Assembly (NCBI RefSeq): GCF_004298145.1
Contig: NZ_SCRH01000032.1
Location: forward strand, 60,658-124,657
Length of the DNA: 64,000 bases
Reading direction: 5' to 3'
Source: Mycobacterium sp.
Lineage (GTDB): Bacteria > Actinomycetota > Actinomycetes > Mycobacteriales > Mycobacteriaceae
A model generated the notes under the pieces. That model searched no databases and was not told where the DNA came from. It saw nothing but the letters and a program-made list of their open reading frames with translations. Position numbers and translations under genes: made by a program. This document shows positions 31,532 through 40,530 of the stretch, piece after piece (the stretch's first letter is position 1; each line of letters begins with the position of its first letter).

Positions 31532-32853
31532 CGGTCCACCCCGCCCATGACCGGGTCGATGCTGGCGACCGAGGTGATCAGGTCGGCGACCATCCCGCCT
31601 TGGCACATCGCGGCGACCGACTGCAGGTTGGTGAATGAGGGGTCTCGGAAATGCACCCGGTAGGGCCGGGTGCCGCCGTCGCTGACCATGTGCACGCCGA
31701 TCTCCCCGCGCGGCGACTCGACCGCCGTGTACACCTGGCCGGGCGGAACCCTGATGCCCTCGGTGACCAGTTTGAAGTGGTGGATCAGGGCCTCCATCGA
31801 GCTGCCCATGATCTTGGCGATGTGCTCCTGCGAGTTGCCGAGCCCGTCGGGGCCCACCTTCAAGTCGGCCGGCCAGGCGATCTTGCGGTCCTCAACCATC
31901 GTCGGGCCCGGCTTCAACTTGTCCAGACACTGCTCGATGATCTTGATCGACTCCCACATCTCTTTGATGCGAATGATGTAGCGCCCGTAAGCATCACACG
32001 TGTCTTCGGTGATCACGTCGAATTCGTAGTTTTCGTATCCGCAGTACGGTTCGCTCTTGCGCAGATCGTGGGGCAACCCGGTGGCACGCAGTATCGGCCC
32101 GGTGATGCCCAGCGCCATACACCCGGTCAGATCCAGGTAGCCGACGTCCTGGGTGCGGGCCTTCCAGATGGCGTTCTCGTCGAGCAGACCGCTCATTTCG
32201 CGCAGGACTTCGCGCAGCGGCTCGAGGGAAGCCGCGACCTCGGTCTCCGCGTTGGGCGGTAAGTCCTGCGCCACACCGCCGGGCCGGATGTAGTTACTGT
32301 TCATCCGCAAACCGCTGATCAATTCGAACAGGTTCAGGACGATCTCGCGGCCCCGGAAACCGACGAACATCGGCGTCATGGCGCCCAGCTCCATGCCGCC
32401 GGTGGCCAGGGCGACCAGATGCGACGAGATCCGGTTGAGCTCCATCATCATCACCCGGATGACGTCAACCCGTTCCGGGATCTCGTCGGTGATACCGAGC
32501 AGCTTCTCCACGCCCAGGCAGTAGGCGGTCTCGTTGAAAAACGGTGCGAGGTAATCCATCCGGGTCACAAACGTGACGCCTTGGGTCCAGTAACGGTATT
32601 CGAGGTTCTTTTCGATGCCGGTGTGCAGATACCCGATTCCGCAGCGGACGTCGGTGACCGTCTCGCCCTCGATCTCCAGGATCAGCCGCAGCACGCCGTG
32701 CGTGGACGGGTGCTGGGGCCCCATGTTGACGACGATGCGCTCGCCGGGATCGGCACCGCGGGCGGCTTCGAGGACCTTGTCCCAGTCCTGGCCGCCAGCG
32801 ACCACGAGTGTCTCGCCGGCGCCGTCTTGCGTCGATTCGGTGGTGGTGCTCAT
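31528..32853 (-). CDS. nuoD: NADH-quinone oxidoreductase subunit D
   Basis: 441-residue 49-kDa-type subunit that forms the quinone site. Hallmarks are [15 protein letters not shown] (with the quinone-site His), the [11 protein letters not shown] segment, [17 protein letters not shown] and the C-terminal [12 protein letters not shown] 32853 overlaps the nuoC stop (TAATG). It is related to the large subunit of NiFe hydrogenases but without the metal-binding cysteines. Confidence 0.95.
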   Translation of the reverse strand: MSTTTESTQDGAGETLVVAGGQDWDKVLEAARGADPGERIVVNMGPQHPSTHGVLRLILEIEGETVTDVRCGIGYLHTGIEKNLEYRYWTQGVTFVTRMDYLAPFFNETAYCLGVEKLLGITDEIPERVDVIRVMMMELNRISSHLVALATGGMELGAMTPMFVGFRGREIVLNLFELISGLRMNSNYIRPGGVAQDLPPNAETEVAASLEPLREVLREMSGLLDENAIWKARTQDVGYLDLTGCMALGITGPILRATGLPHDLRKSEPYCGYENYEFDVITEDTCDAYGRYIIRIKEMWESIKIIEQCLDKLKPGPTMVEDRKIAWPADLKVGPDGLGNSQEHIAKIMGSSMEALIHHFKLVTEGIRVPPGQVYTAVESPRGEIGVHMVSDGGTRPYRVHFRDPSFTNLQSVAAMCQGGMVADLITSVASIDPVMGGVDR

Positions 32854-33560
32854 TAGTTGTACGCTCTCCGCTCGTCGGGCGGGGGTATCTGTGCGCCTTT
32901 GTATTCGACGGGGATCCCGCCGAGGGGATAATCCTTGCGCTGCGGATGTCCCTGCCAGTCGTCGGGCATTTCGATGCGGGTCAGCGACGGGTGCCCGTCG
33001 AAGATGATGCCGAAGAAGTCGTAGGTCTCACGCTCGTGCCAGTCGGTGGTCGGATAGATGCCGAACAGCGACGGAATGTGCGGATCCCCGTCGGGCGCAG
33101 ATACTTCCAGTCGGACGCGGCGGTTGTGCGTGATCGACAGCAACGGATAAACCGCGTGCAGTTCGCGGTCCGCCTCGTGCGGGTAGTGCACCCCGCTGAC
33201 GCCAAGGCACATTTCGAAGCGCAGTTGTGGTTCGTCGCGAAGACGCTGGGCGACCTGCGGCAGCGCCTCACGGCGGACGTACAGGGTGAGCTCGTCGCGG
33301 TACACGACCACTTTTTCTATCGCGTCCATGAAATCGACGCCGGCCTTTTTCAGGGCGTCGGCCAGGCCGTCGACCAGCTCGTCGAAATACCCGCCGTAGG
33401 GCCGCGGGCTACTGCCCGGAAGCAGGACTTCGCGCACCAGCCGCCCGTAACCGGACGTGTCGCCCGAGCCCTCGACGCCGAACATGCCGTGACGCACGTC
33501 GATGACTTCCTCGTCGGCGCCGCTGATTGCTTCTTTCGGGTCCTGGTCTGGCGAGCTCAT
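32853..33560 (-). CDS. nuoC: NADH-quinone oxidoreductase subunit C
   Basis: 235-residue 30-kDa-type subunit of the peripheral arm. The signature [21 protein letters not shown] and the [12 protein letters not shown] end are typical. A poorly conserved acidic N-terminus of about 60 residues ([16 protein letters not shown]) is usual for actinobacteria. ATG 33560 overlaps the nuoB stop (ATGA). nuoC and nuoD are separate genes, not the fused CD form of enterobacteria. Confidence 0.95.
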   Translation of the reverse strand: MSSPDQDPKEAISGADEEVIDVRHGMFGVEGSGDTSGYGRLVREVLLPGSSPRPYGGYFDELVDGLADALKKAGVDFMDAIEKVVVYRDELTLYVRREALPQVAQRLRDEPQLRFEMCLGVSGVHYPHEADRELHAVYPLLSITHNRRVRLEVSAPDGDPHIPSLFGIYPTTDWHERETYDFFGIIFDGHPSLTRIEMPDDWQGHPQRKDYPLGGIPVEYKGAQIPPPDERRAYN

Positions 33561-34111
33561 CGCAGCAGTCCGCGCATCTCGATCGTGGGCCGGGCCGACA
33601 GCGCCGCCTGTTCGGTTTCGGCGATGGCTTCTTCCCGGTTGACGCCCAGCGGCATCTCCTGAATCTTCTCGTGCAGCTTCAGGATTGCGTGCAGCAGCAT
33701 CTCCGGCCGCGGCGGACATCCGGGCAGGTAGATGTCCACCGGAACCACGTGATCCACGCCCTGAATGATCGCGTAGTTGTTGAACATCCCGCCGGAGGAC
33801 GCGCACACGCCCATGGCCAACACCCATTTGGGCTCGGCCATCTGGTCGTAGATCTGCCGCAGCACCGGCGCCATCTTCTGGCTGACCCGCCCGGCGACGA
33901 TCATCAGATCGGCCTGCCGAGGGGTGGCCGAGAAGCGTTCCATGCCGAACCGCGCGATGTCGAATCTTGGCCCAGCGGTTGCCATCATCTCGATGGCGCA
34001 GCAGGCCAACCCGAACGTCGCGGGCCACAGCGAGTTCTTGCGGACGTAGCCCGCAACCTTCTCGACCGTGGACAGCAGAATCCCGCCAGGCAGCTGTTCC
34101 TCAATACCCAC
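33557..34111 (-). CDS. nuoB: NADH-quinone oxidoreductase subunit B (cluster N2)
   Basis: 184 residues, the same length as in M. tuberculosis. It carries the terminal N2 [4Fe-4S] cluster: the tandem cysteines of [11 protein letters not shown], then [12 protein letters not shown] and [13 protein letters not shown] 34111 ([10 protein letters not shown]) is chosen over the open frame back to 34150, which overlaps nuoA. There is an 8-nt gap from nuoA. Confidence 0.95.
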   Translation of the reverse strand: MGIEEQLPGGILLSTVEKVAGYVRKNSLWPATFGLACCAIEMMATAGPRFDIARFGMERFSATPRQADLMIVAGRVSQKMAPVLRQIYDQMAEPKWVLAMGVCASSGGMFNNYAIIQGVDHVVPVDIYLPGCPPRPEMLLHAILKLHEKIQEMPLGVNREEAIAETEQAALSARPTIEMRGLLR

Positions 34112-34119
34112 GTCCCACC

Positions 34120-34497
34120 TCAATCCCACGTCAGGCCGCCGCGGCGCCACACATATGCGTAGGCCACGAAAACCGTGAGCATGAACACGACCATTTCGAC
34201 CAGAGCAAACGTGCCCAGCGCGTCATAGCTGACCGCCCAGGGATACAGGAACACGATTTCGATGTCGAAGACGATAAAAAGCATTGCGGTCAGGTAGTAC
34301 TTCACCGGAAACCGCTGCCCCGCCGTCGCATGCGGGCCGCTCACCGATGTCTCGGTGGGTTCGATTCCACACTCGTAGGCCGCCATCTTCGACTTGTTGA
34401 AACGTGATGGGCCGGCCAGGCTCGCGATCGCCACCGAGCCCACGGCAAAGGCGGCGGCGATCGCACCTAGCACCAGGATGGGTATGTAGACGTTCAA
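34120..34497 (-). CDS. nuoA: NADH-quinone oxidoreductase subunit A
   Basis: 125-residue membrane subunit with three helices. The signature is [22 protein letters not shown], preceded by [14 protein letters not shown]. The start is read as TTG 34497 ([11 protein letters not shown]), with GGAG ending 4 nt upstream, because NuoA of related species begins at this residue. No ATG or GTG lies at the right place. A TTG start and a short spacer suggest modest translation of the first operon gene. Confidence 0.93.
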   Translation of the reverse strand: MNVYIPILVLGAIAAAFAVGSVAIASLAGPSRFNKSKMAAYECGIEPTETSVSGPHATAGQRFPVKYYLTAMLFIVFDIEIVFLYPWAVSYDALGTFALVEMVVFMLTVFVAYAYVWRRGGLTWD

Positions 34498-34808
34498 TTC
34501 GCTCCATGATCCGTCGTACCAGCCGCCTGCAGCGTCCAGGCGGTAACGGGGCTGCTGTGACGGACTGGGTCTGAAGCCCGTCGCAGTGATCTTCAACATA
34601 GCGTCGCGGCATGCGGTGCGCTTGCCCGGGGTAGGCGTTTTGCGGTGCTGGGGCGTCGCGCGCGTGTTGGGCTGCGCGAACTCACGAGGTGACGCGTTCG
34701 GGACGCTCGCCGGGATCAACGGCGCCGGCCGGCGCAGGGGTGGTCAGAACCGCCGCAAGCGGTGGCCGGGAGGCAAGAGCCGCCGCGAAGATAGCGGCTT
34801 GGAGTGGG
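34498..34808 (-). other. Leader region of the nuo operon (no gene seen)
   Basis: 311 bp between the response-regulator-like gene and nuoA. Open frames exist on both strands but none has a recognisable product or convincing start. It is the probable site of the nuo promoter, but no -10/-35 pair stands out. The equivalent position in M. tuberculosis holds a PPE gene (Rv3144c), for which I see no trace. Confidence 0.5.
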
Positions 34809-35222
34809 TCAGCGAACCGGGGTTCGCAGCAGACTGAGAACCGTGCGGCCCAGCACGATGGGATCGATGGGATGCGGCACCGCGCCCTCGGCGCGCGACC
34901 AGGACGCCAACCACGCGTCGTCGGGACGCCCGGTGAGCACCACCAGCGGCGGGCAGGTCTCGAGTTCGTCTTTGAGCTGTTTCGCGATTCCCATGCCGCC
35001 GGTCGGGGCGGCCTCACCGTCCAGGATGGCCAAGTCGATGCCGCCCGCGTCCATCGTCCGTACCACCATCGGGCCGGTCGCCACCTCGACGTAGCTCAAC
35101 TCGGGCAGATCGGGGTGCAATTGCTTGCCCAGCGCCCGCATCACCTGTTCGCGGGTTTGGACGTTGCTGCTGTAGACGAGGATCCGCAGGGCGACGCTGG
35201 ATTGGGGGATGGAGTCGGACAC
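34809..35222 (-). CDS. Atypical response-regulator receiver protein, Rv3143-like
   Basis: 137-residue stand-alone receiver domain without a DNA-binding output domain. The phospho-acceptor region is GGIDLAILDGEAAPTGGMG, where Asp of AILDG takes the acceptor position. The Thr of VVLTGRPDD and the terminal HPIDP (Pro after the place of the conserved Lys) follow; the canonical acidic pair at the first strand is missing (ILVYSSN), so phosphorylation may be weak or absent. GTG 35222 is the start. It lies directly upstream of nuo on the same strand, as in M. tuberculosis. Confidence 0.8.
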   Translation of the reverse strand: MSDSIPQSSVALRILVYSSNVQTREQVMRALGKQLHPDLPELSYVEVATGPMVVRTMDAGGIDLAILDGEAAPTGGMGIAKQLKDELETCPPLVVLTGRPDDAWLASWSRAEGAVPHPIDPIVLGRTVLSLLRTPVR

Positions 35223-35274
35223 GATGCAGATGCTACTGCTGTTGCTGCGAGTTCATCGGGGTGCCCGCAGAATC

Positions 35275-35811
35275 TCACTGCGATGCGCGCACAAAGATGG
35301 CCTCCGCCGCCGCGGTCACCGTCGAGCTCATCATGCCGAGCCGGTTCCAACCCAGGTCGAAACGGGCTCGATCGAGCGTGGATTCGCCGGTGATCCGGAT
35401 CGAGCCGTCGTCGAGCTCGGAGATCGTGACGGGCAGCGGCAGTTCTGCGGTGATGCCCTTGATGGTGACGGTGGCCCGAACGTCGGCGGCCTTGCCCTTC
35501 GTCGGGTGCAGCGCGGTGACGACCACGCTGATCTCCCCGAAGCGGTCGACGTCGAAGAAGTCGGCCGAACGCAGGTGTTTGTCGCGCCGGCCGATCCCGG
35601 TGTCCAGCGACGCGGCCCGGATGTCGACGCGCCCGAAAACCGCTCCCTTGCCGGTCAGTTGGCCGTCGCCGGTGAAGTCGGTGAAGCGGCCCTTGACGTT
35701 CACCAGCCCCCACATGTTGCGGACCTTGAACGTGATGGCCGAGCGATCCGGAACCAGCTCCCACACGCCGGCCATGTCGGGATCGTGAAGCAGTGTCTCC
35801 AAAGTCGTCAT
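35275..35811 (-). CDS. YceI-family lipocalin-like protein
   Basis: 178 residues, single YceI domain that binds isoprenoid-type lipids in known structures. Signatures are GVWELVPDRSAITFKVRNMWG, KGRFTDFTG, and SLDTGIGRRDKHLRSADFFD. No signal peptide is seen, so it is probably cytoplasmic as in other mycobacterial members. ATG 35811 is preferred; ATG 35823 (four codons earlier) is also possible. It follows the SnoaL-like gene after a 32-nt gap on the same strand. Confidence 0.85.
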   Translation of the reverse strand: MTTLETLLHDPDMAGVWELVPDRSAITFKVRNMWGLVNVKGRFTDFTGDGQLTGKGAVFGRVDIRAASLDTGIGRRDKHLRSADFFDVDRFGEISVVVTALHPTKGKAADVRATVTIKGITAELPLPVTISELDDGSIRITGESTLDRARFDLGWNRLGMMSSTVTAAAEAIFVRASQ

Positions 35812-35843
35812 CGTCACCCCCATCTATCGTGGCGAATCTAGCC

Positions 35844-36245
35844 TCAATCGATCAACGGCGCGATCCCGGCGGGGTCGAAATATTCGTCGATGCGCTCGAT
35901 CAGACCGTGGCTGCCCACCCTGATCACGATGCAGACCCGCAGTGAGATCGATTGCCCGGCATGGCCGGTGGCGTGCAAGACGTGCTGCTGGACGAAGCCC
36001 TGAGCCGACCCGTCATCGAAGAACTGCCGGTCGAGAATTTCGTAGCGACGCTGCGTGGTCGCGCCGATGAACCACTCGATGACCCGCATCGCGCGAGCCT
36101 TGTCGTCGTCGCGGCGCGAGCCGACGCGCCACACCGCGATGCCGTCGCTCCACATCGCGTCGACCGCCGCGACGTCGCTGCGCTCGATCGCCGTGAACAG
36201 GCGGTTGGCCGCGTCGAGGATCGTCTCTGCGCTGGAAGCGGGCAT
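35844..36245 (-). CDS. SnoaL/NTF2-like protein
   Basis: 133 residues with an alpha+beta cone (NTF2-like) pattern: a helical N-terminus (ETILDAANRLFTAIERSDVA), the MWSDGIAVWRVG turn, and C-terminal strands ending in RIDEYFDP, a typical SnoaL/limonene-epoxide-hydrolase-like end. ATG 36245 has a strong GGAGGAG 9 nt upstream. It lies in a lipid/acyl-CoA operon, so a hydrolase, isomerase or ligand-binding role is possible. Reaction unknown. Confidence 0.75.
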   Translation of the reverse strand: MPASSAETILDAANRLFTAIERSDVAAVDAMWSDGIAVWRVGSRRDDDKARAMRVIEWFIGATTQRRYEILDRQFFDDGSAQGFVQQHVLHATGHAGQSISLRVCIVIRVGSHGLIERIDEYFDPAGIAPLID

Positions 36246-36273
36246 GGCACTTGGCTCCTCCGTGATCGCCGGG

Positions 36274-36612
36274 CTATTCGCTGTCGTACCCGGGGTGGGC
36301 GACAGCCAGCCGGCGTCGCACCAGGGTTCGCAGGCAGGCCGTGACGTCAGCCGCCCGCCCGTCCATCTCACCGGCTCGGATCGCGGCCGCAAGCTGTTCC
36401 TCGTCGGCGACACCCAAGCCGGCCAGCGCGGCACGGGATTCGGCCTCGCTCTCGTCGAGCAGTTCGCGCTCGACGATGCGCAGCGCGTTGGCGGCCACCC
36501 TGGCGTGGAAGTTGACCTGACCGTCGGTCGCCGCCCGCACATCGGTTTCCAGGAATTCGGCCACCGCGGCCACGAGTTCGGCCGCCAGCGGGCGGCCGTA
36601 CACGCCGCTCAC
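36274..36612 (-). CDS. DUF6285-domain protein
   Basis: 112-residue helical protein of the DUF6285 type: VYGRPLAAELVAAVAEFLE, then FHARVAANALRIVERELL. Such genes normally lie beside an APH-like kinase and an acyl-CoA dehydrogenase, as here. GTG 36612 overlaps the stop of the kinase gene (GTGA), and that overlap is reached through a translated MIRU. No reaction is known. Confidence 0.72.
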   Translation of the reverse strand: MSGVYGRPLAAELVAAVAEFLETDVRAATDGQVNFHARVAANALRIVERELLDESEAESRAALAGLGVADEEQLAAAIRAGEMDGRAADVTACLRTLVRRRLAVAHPGYDSE

Positions 36613-37691
36613 CGCGCCAGCCCCGATCGCCCGCCTCCTCCTCGCGCCGCTGCGCGGCTGGGGGTGCCCCCACCTCGCGCCGCCGTGCGGCGCGCATCGT
36701 CACCGGGCCCTTCGAGCAGGTTGAGCAGGTCCCACTCGGTCTCGCAGACGCGCCGACCGATCGTGGCCAGCTCGACCGAGCGGTTCTGGCCGCTCAGATG
36801 CCGTTCCGCCTGGAATCGGCAGATGACACCCCAGCGCAGCGTCGCCAGCACCAGCCACCAGTGAAACGCCACCCGGTCGACGGTAGTCGCGCTGGCTTGC
36901 TCGTAGGCCCGCAGAAAGCTCTCGATGCTGCCGAGGCCGCCCGCGCTCAGGCTGGCCGGGGCGCCGAATCGCCACGCCCGGATGCAGAACCACGCCAGAT
37001 CTTCATACGCCTGGCCGACGTGCACCAGCTCCCAATCCAGTACCGCGGCAAGGTCGGATCCGTCGACGATGAGGTTGCCCATCCGGAAGTCGCCGTGCAC
37101 CAACACCGCCGGCGTCGGTTCGGGCCGGCGGGCGGCCAGCCAGCGAAACCCCCATTCGAAGGTGGCGGTGGTATCACCCATGTCGTCGAGGCGCCGGCGC
37201 CATTCGTCGAGTTGGTCCTCGTGCGCCAGCCCGGGATCGTGTGGGTCGGCGCGGTGAATCGCGGCCACCGCCTGCGCGCACTGCTGTAGCAATCGGGCGC
37301 GGTTCGCGTGCCCGTCAGCGCCGTCGAGCTGACGTTGGATGCGCCGCACGATGGTCTCACCCTTGATCTCATCGCAGATCAGAAACGGATTGCCCAGTGC
37401 GACAGGCGAATCGTCGGCGATCAGGACGTGGGGGACCGGTGCGCCGGCGGCCGCGGCGGCGGCCTGCGCCCGAGCCTCGAGTTCCATGCCGGCATGCACA
37501 TCGTCGGGTGGGCCGGTGCGCAAGATCAGCGAGCGGCGCTGCCCGCCGGTGACGGCCTCGAACGCCCAGGTGGTTCTGCTCGCGCCGCCGGTCAGAGCGC
37601 GCAGCTTCTCGACGGCCGTGTCGGCGCCGTTGGCCACCGTGAGCACCCCGGCGAGGCTGGTGGCCAGCGCGGCCGACTCATCGCCGTGCAT
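36609..37691 (-). CDS. APH-family phosphotransferase with a MIRU-encoded C-terminus
   Basis: 360-residue kinase-like protein. The catalytic loop is canonical here, VLVHGDFRMGNLIVDG, with metal site AAVLDWELVHVGQAYEDLAW, and NPFLICDEIKGET in the hinge region. Members of this ACAD10-like group are thought to phosphorylate hydroxyacyl substrates in acyl-CoA catabolism. ATG 37691 overlaps the acyl-CoA dehydrogenase stop (TGATG). The last roughly 30 residues (after LLNLLEGPG: DDARRTAARGGGTPSRAAA and on) are encoded by a MIRU read in frame, so the native protein probably ended near there. Confidence 0.85.
   Translation of the reverse strand: MHGDESAALATSLAGVLTVANGADTAVEKLRALTGGASRTTWAFEAVTGGQRRSLILRTGPPDDVHAGMELEARAQAAAAAAGAPVPHVLIADDSPVALGNPFLICDEIKGETIVRRIQRQLDGADGHANRARLLQQCAQAVAAIHRADPHDPGLAHEDQLDEWRRRLDDMGDTTATFEWGFRWLAARRPEPTPAVLVHGDFRMGNLIVDGSDLAAVLDWELVHVGQAYEDLAWFCIRAWRFGAPASLSAGGLGSIESFLRAYEQASATTVDRVAFHWWLVLATLRWGVICRFQAERHLSGQNRSVELATIGRRVCETEWDLLNLLEGPGDDARRTAARGGGTPSRAAARGGGGRSGLAR
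36625..36708. repeat. MIRU-type repeat forming the 3' end of the APH gene
   Basis: On the minus strand GACGATGCGC, then GAGGTGGGGGCACCCCCAG, then GCGAGGAGGAGGCGGGC. It shares the GACGATGC and GGTGGGGGCACC blocks with the MIRUs at 29312 and 41738. It is translated in frame as the C-terminus of the kinase and leads to the GTGA overlap with the DUF6285 gene. Boundaries approximate. Confidence 0.7.
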
Positions 37692-38929
37692 CACTTTCGG
37701 CCGAATTTGAACAGCCGCTGCGCCACCCGGCGAATCTGGATCTCTTCGGCGCCCTCGGTGATCCGGTAACGACGGTGGTGGCGGTAGATGTGCTCGAACG
37801 GCTCGTGCCGGCTGTAGCCGAGGCCCCCGAAGATTTGCATGGCCCGGTCGGCGGCGTCGCAGACCAGCCGGTTGGCGCGGTAGTTCGCCATCGACACCTT
37901 GTCGGAGACCTCCATGTGGTGGTCGCGGTCCAAATGCCAGGCGGCGTAGGCGACCAGCAGGCGCACCATCTGTGCTTCGGTCGCCAACTCGGCCAGCGGC
38001 CACTGCACGGCCTGGTTGACCGACAGCGGCTTGCCGAACACCGTACGGCCGCCGGCGTATTCGGCGGCACGGTCGATGCAGTACTGTGCGGCGCCCAGGC
38101 TGCTGGCGGCCTGCCGAATCCTGTTCTCGTGCAAGAAGGTTTGCGCCACCTCCAGCCCGCGATCCACCTCGCCGAGCACCGCATCGGCGGGCACCCGGAC
38201 GTCGGTCAGCTCGACCTCGCCGTGGTCGGTGGGCATGTTGAACGTCCACCAGTAGTAGGGAACGTTGAATCCGGGTGTATCGGTCGGCACCAGAAACGCG
38301 GTGATGCCGCGGGCGCCCCCGGGCTCACCGGAGGTTCGCGCGAAGACCAGATCGTGGGTGGCGCGGTGCACGCCGGTGTTGAACCGCTTGGAGCCGTTGA
38401 TCACCCAGCTGTCACCGTCGCGTTCGGCGTGTGTTTCCAGCCAGGTGGCATCCGAACCGTGCTTCGGCTCGGTCAGCCCGAACGCCATCGAACGCTCCCC
38501 GGTGATCAACGCTTCCGACCACACCCGGCGTTGCTCATCGGTGCCGAAGCGCTCCATCATGATCACCTGGGGGAAGTTCCCCACGATCGACGACTCGTTC
38601 TGCAGGTCGTTGTGCAGGCCGAGGCCCTTGTGCGCCAGGTGTTCCCGAATGACGGCCATGTCGACGTTGGTGCCGTCGCGGCCACCCAGTGCGGCCGGCA
38701 ATCCGTAGCGCAGCCAGCCCGCCTTGTCGGCGCGCCTGCGCATCTCGGCGAGGAGGTCCTCCCACTCGCGGGTCGGGATGCCGTCGTTGTCCCAATCGGT
38801 GCGCGCATGCTCGCGACGCTGGTCGAAATACTGGATGTTCTCGCGTTCCAGCGGTTTGATCTCCGCTTCGATGAACTCGTCCATCTCGGCGAGCACACCC
38901 GGAAGGTGCTCGGGCAGGGTGAAATCCAC
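37691..38929 (-). CDS. Acyl-CoA dehydrogenase
   Basis: 412-residue FAD-dependent acyl-CoA dehydrogenase introducing a 2,3 double bond into an acyl-CoA. Motifs are AFGLTEPKHGSDATWLET (FAD/substrate), the NGSKRFNTGVHRATH segment, IFGGLGYSRHEPFEHIYR, and the C-terminal RITEGAEEIQIRRVAQ containing the catalytic-region Glu. It groups with the FadE proteins that neighbour APH kinases. It is 8 nt downstream of the TetR gene and coupled by TGATG to the kinase gene. Confidence 0.92.
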   Translation of the reverse strand: MDFTLPEHLPGVLAEMDEFIEAEIKPLERENIQYFDQRREHARTDWDNDGIPTREWEDLLAEMRRRADKAGWLRYGLPAALGGRDGTNVDMAVIREHLAHKGLGLHNDLQNESSIVGNFPQVIMMERFGTDEQRRVWSEALITGERSMAFGLTEPKHGSDATWLETHAERDGDSWVINGSKRFNTGVHRATHDLVFARTSGEPGGARGITAFLVPTDTPGFNVPYYWWTFNMPTDHGEVELTDVRVPADAVLGEVDRGLEVAQTFLHENRIRQAASSLGAAQYCIDRAAEYAGGRTVFGKPLSVNQAVQWPLAELATEAQMVRLLVAYAAWHLDRDHHMEVSDKVSMANYRANRLVCDAADRAMQIFGGLGYSRHEPFEHIYRHHRRYRITEGAEEIQIRRVAQRLFKFGRK

Positions 38930-38937
38930 GTCTCCTC

Positions 38938-39582
38938 CTAAGATCTTGTTAGGCTGCCGTACAAGGTTTTTTGCCAGACCGTCGACAAGGTCGCGATGGC
39001 GTCGTCGTCGCTGATGTCCACACCCAACCCGGTGGGGCCGGACGGCCCGACGAAGACGGTGGTGAAGTTCTCGAACAGCAACGCGATGGCCGCCGCGGTG
39101 TGCCGGGGGTGCAGCTCGACACCGTAACCCTGCTCCTGGGCGCGGCGCACCGAGGCCGCCACGAGATCCATGCCGAAGCGCCGGAATTCGTTCTGCACGG
39201 CGGCGAAGCGCTGCTGGGTGGCGGCCAGCTGGGCCACGGCGATCATGATGCCGATGTTCTGCTTGAACATGTTCCAGTAGCCGGTGACGACCGAGGTGAA
39301 GAAGGCGTCGTCGTCGGGGGAATCCGGCAGGCGTACGCTCAAACCCGACGGTGCCACCACCTCGTGCAGGAACGATTCCGCGAGCGCGGCCAGCAGGTCT
39401 TCCTTGTCCGCGAAGTACCGGTAGAACACCGCCGGCGATTTCCCCGCGGCCGACGTGATGTCGGCCAACGTGGTGCCGTGAAAGCCCCGTTCGGCGAACA
39501 GCTTACGGGCCGCCTGCTCGATGGCCTGCCTGGTCTGGCGGCCTTTGGCGGTCAGCGCGCGCGCCGCCTGGGGGGCGGACAT
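38938..39582 (-). CDS. TetR-family regulator of the acyl-CoA operon
   Basis: 214 residues. Helix-turn-helix TTLADITSAAGKSPAVFYRYF followed by ADKEDLLAAL, with a C-terminal TetR domain of the KstR2/FadR-like size. ATG 39582 overlaps the HMG-CoA-lyase-like stop (TGATG). Being embedded in the operon, it is probably an autoregulator responding to an acyl-CoA intermediate. The palindrome upstream of the first gene (44148-44163) is a candidate operator. Confidence 0.87.
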   Translation of the reverse strand: MSAPQAARALTAKGRQTRQAIEQAARKLFAERGFHGTTLADITSAAGKSPAVFYRYFADKEDLLAALAESFLHEVVAPSGLSVRLPDSPDDDAFFTSVVTGYWNMFKQNIGIMIAVAQLAATQQRFAAVQNEFRRFGMDLVAASVRRAQEQGYGVELHPRHTAAAIALLFENFTTVFVGPSGPTGLGVDISDDDAIATLSTVWQKTLYGSLTRS

Positions 39583-40484
39583 CAGTTCCGCATCCGGTCG
39601 CCGGCGCGCAACAGGGCGCTCGGCAGATCGTGGCCCACCAATGACTTCGCCACGCCGGCCGCGCCGATGGCGGCCCGCAGGTCGACGTCCACGTCGATAC
39701 CGCTGTCGCGTAGTAGGTACACCAGATCCTCGGTGGCGATGTTGCCCGTGGCGCCCGGCGCGAACGGGCACCCGCCCAGCCCGCCCACCGAAGCGTCCAG
39801 CCGGGTCACCCCGGAGCTGACCGCCGCGTATGCGCTGGCCAGCCCGGAGCCGCGCGTGTTGTGGAAGTGACCGCCCAGCGGCATGCCCCCGATCACCGGA
39901 AGCAGTTGTGCGATCAGCGAACTCACGCGGCCCGGGGTCGTGGTGCCGATCGTGTCGGCGATCGACAGGCGGTCGGCGCCGCGGTCGCGCGCGGCCGCGG
40001 CGATGTCGAGCACCCGCTGCGGCGGAGTGGGGCCTTCGAACGGTGAATCCCATGCGGTGGCGATGACGACTTCTACGGTGACGTTGCTGTCGTGGGCGAT
40101 GGTGACGATATCGCCGATCGCCTCGGTGGCTTCGGCGCTGGTGCGCCCGACGTTGGCCTGGCTGAACGTGTCGTCGGCCGCCACCACGTACTCGATCGAG
40201 CGCAGCCCTGCGGCGACGGCCCGCTTGGCCCCGTTGGGACTGGCGACCAGAGCGGAGAATTCGATGTCGGGGTAGTCGTGTAGATGGGCGGCGAGCTCGG
40301 CCGCGTCGGCCATCGACGGCACCTTGGTGGGGGAGACGAACGCGGTGGCCTCCACCTCGCGGACCCCGGTGGCCGCCACCGCCGCCAACAGGTCGAGCTT
40401 GGCAGACAACGGGATTGGCGACTCGATCTGCAGGCCGTCGCGCAGGGCCACCTCACGGATCGTCACGTGCTTAGTCGATGGCAC
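39582..40484 (-). CDS. Hydroxymethylglutaryl-CoA lyase-like enzyme
   Basis: 300-residue DRE-TIM metallolyase that cleaves a 3-hydroxy-3-methylglutaryl-CoA-type substrate. REVALRDGLQIE is the catalytic DRE-equivalent loop, HFHNTRGSGLASAY holds the metal-binding HxH, and GGCPFAPGATGNIATEDLVY has the catalytic Cys. GTG 40484 is the start. It is separated from the CoA transferase gene by a MIRU-borne minigene. Together with acyl-CoA dehydrogenase and CoA transferase it suggests leucine-like or branched acyl catabolism, though paralogues act on other hydroxyacyl-CoAs. Confidence 0.88.
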   Translation of the reverse strand: MPSTKHVTIREVALRDGLQIESPIPLSAKLDLLAAVAATGVREVEATAFVSPTKVPSMADAAELAAHLHDYPDIEFSALVASPNGAKRAVAAGLRSIEYVVAADDTFSQANVGRTSAEATEAIGDIVTIAHDSNVTVEVVIATAWDSPFEGPTPPQRVLDIAAAARDRGADRLSIADTIGTTTPGRVSSLIAQLLPVIGGMPLGGHFHNTRGSGLASAYAAVSSGVTRLDASVGGLGGCPFAPGATGNIATEDLVYLLRDSGIDVDVDLRAAIGAAGVAKSLVGHDLPSALLRAGDRMRN

Positions 40485-40530
40485 CGCTCCTCCTCATCGC
40501 TTCGCTTCGCATCGTCGCCGGTGCGTTCAT
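40471..40530 (-). CDS. 19-residue minigene encoded by a MIRU
   Basis: ATG 40530 overlaps the CoA transferase stop (ATGA) and reads MNAPATMRSEAMRRSGAID through the MIRU. It stops at 40471, inside the HMG-CoA-lyase-like gene. It would carry ribosomes across the repeat to the GTG at 40484. Translation is inferred from the overlap only; the peptide itself may have no function. Confidence 0.45.
   Translation of the reverse strand: MNAPATMRSEAMRRSGAID
40485..40526. repeat. Short MIRU-type repeat between CoA transferase and HMG-CoA-lyase-like genes
   Basis: The minus strand reads CACCGGCGACGATGCGAAGC then GAAGCGATGAGGAGGAGCGG. It matches the short form of MIRU (GACGATGC, AGCGATGAGGAGG) and overlaps neither flanking gene. 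Boundaries approximate. Confidence 0.72.

Noticed and set aside
36613..36720. GC-rich stem between the DUF6285 and APH genes considered as a terminator
   Set aside because: It is inside the coding frame of the APH gene and matches the MIRU pattern; no U-tract follows.
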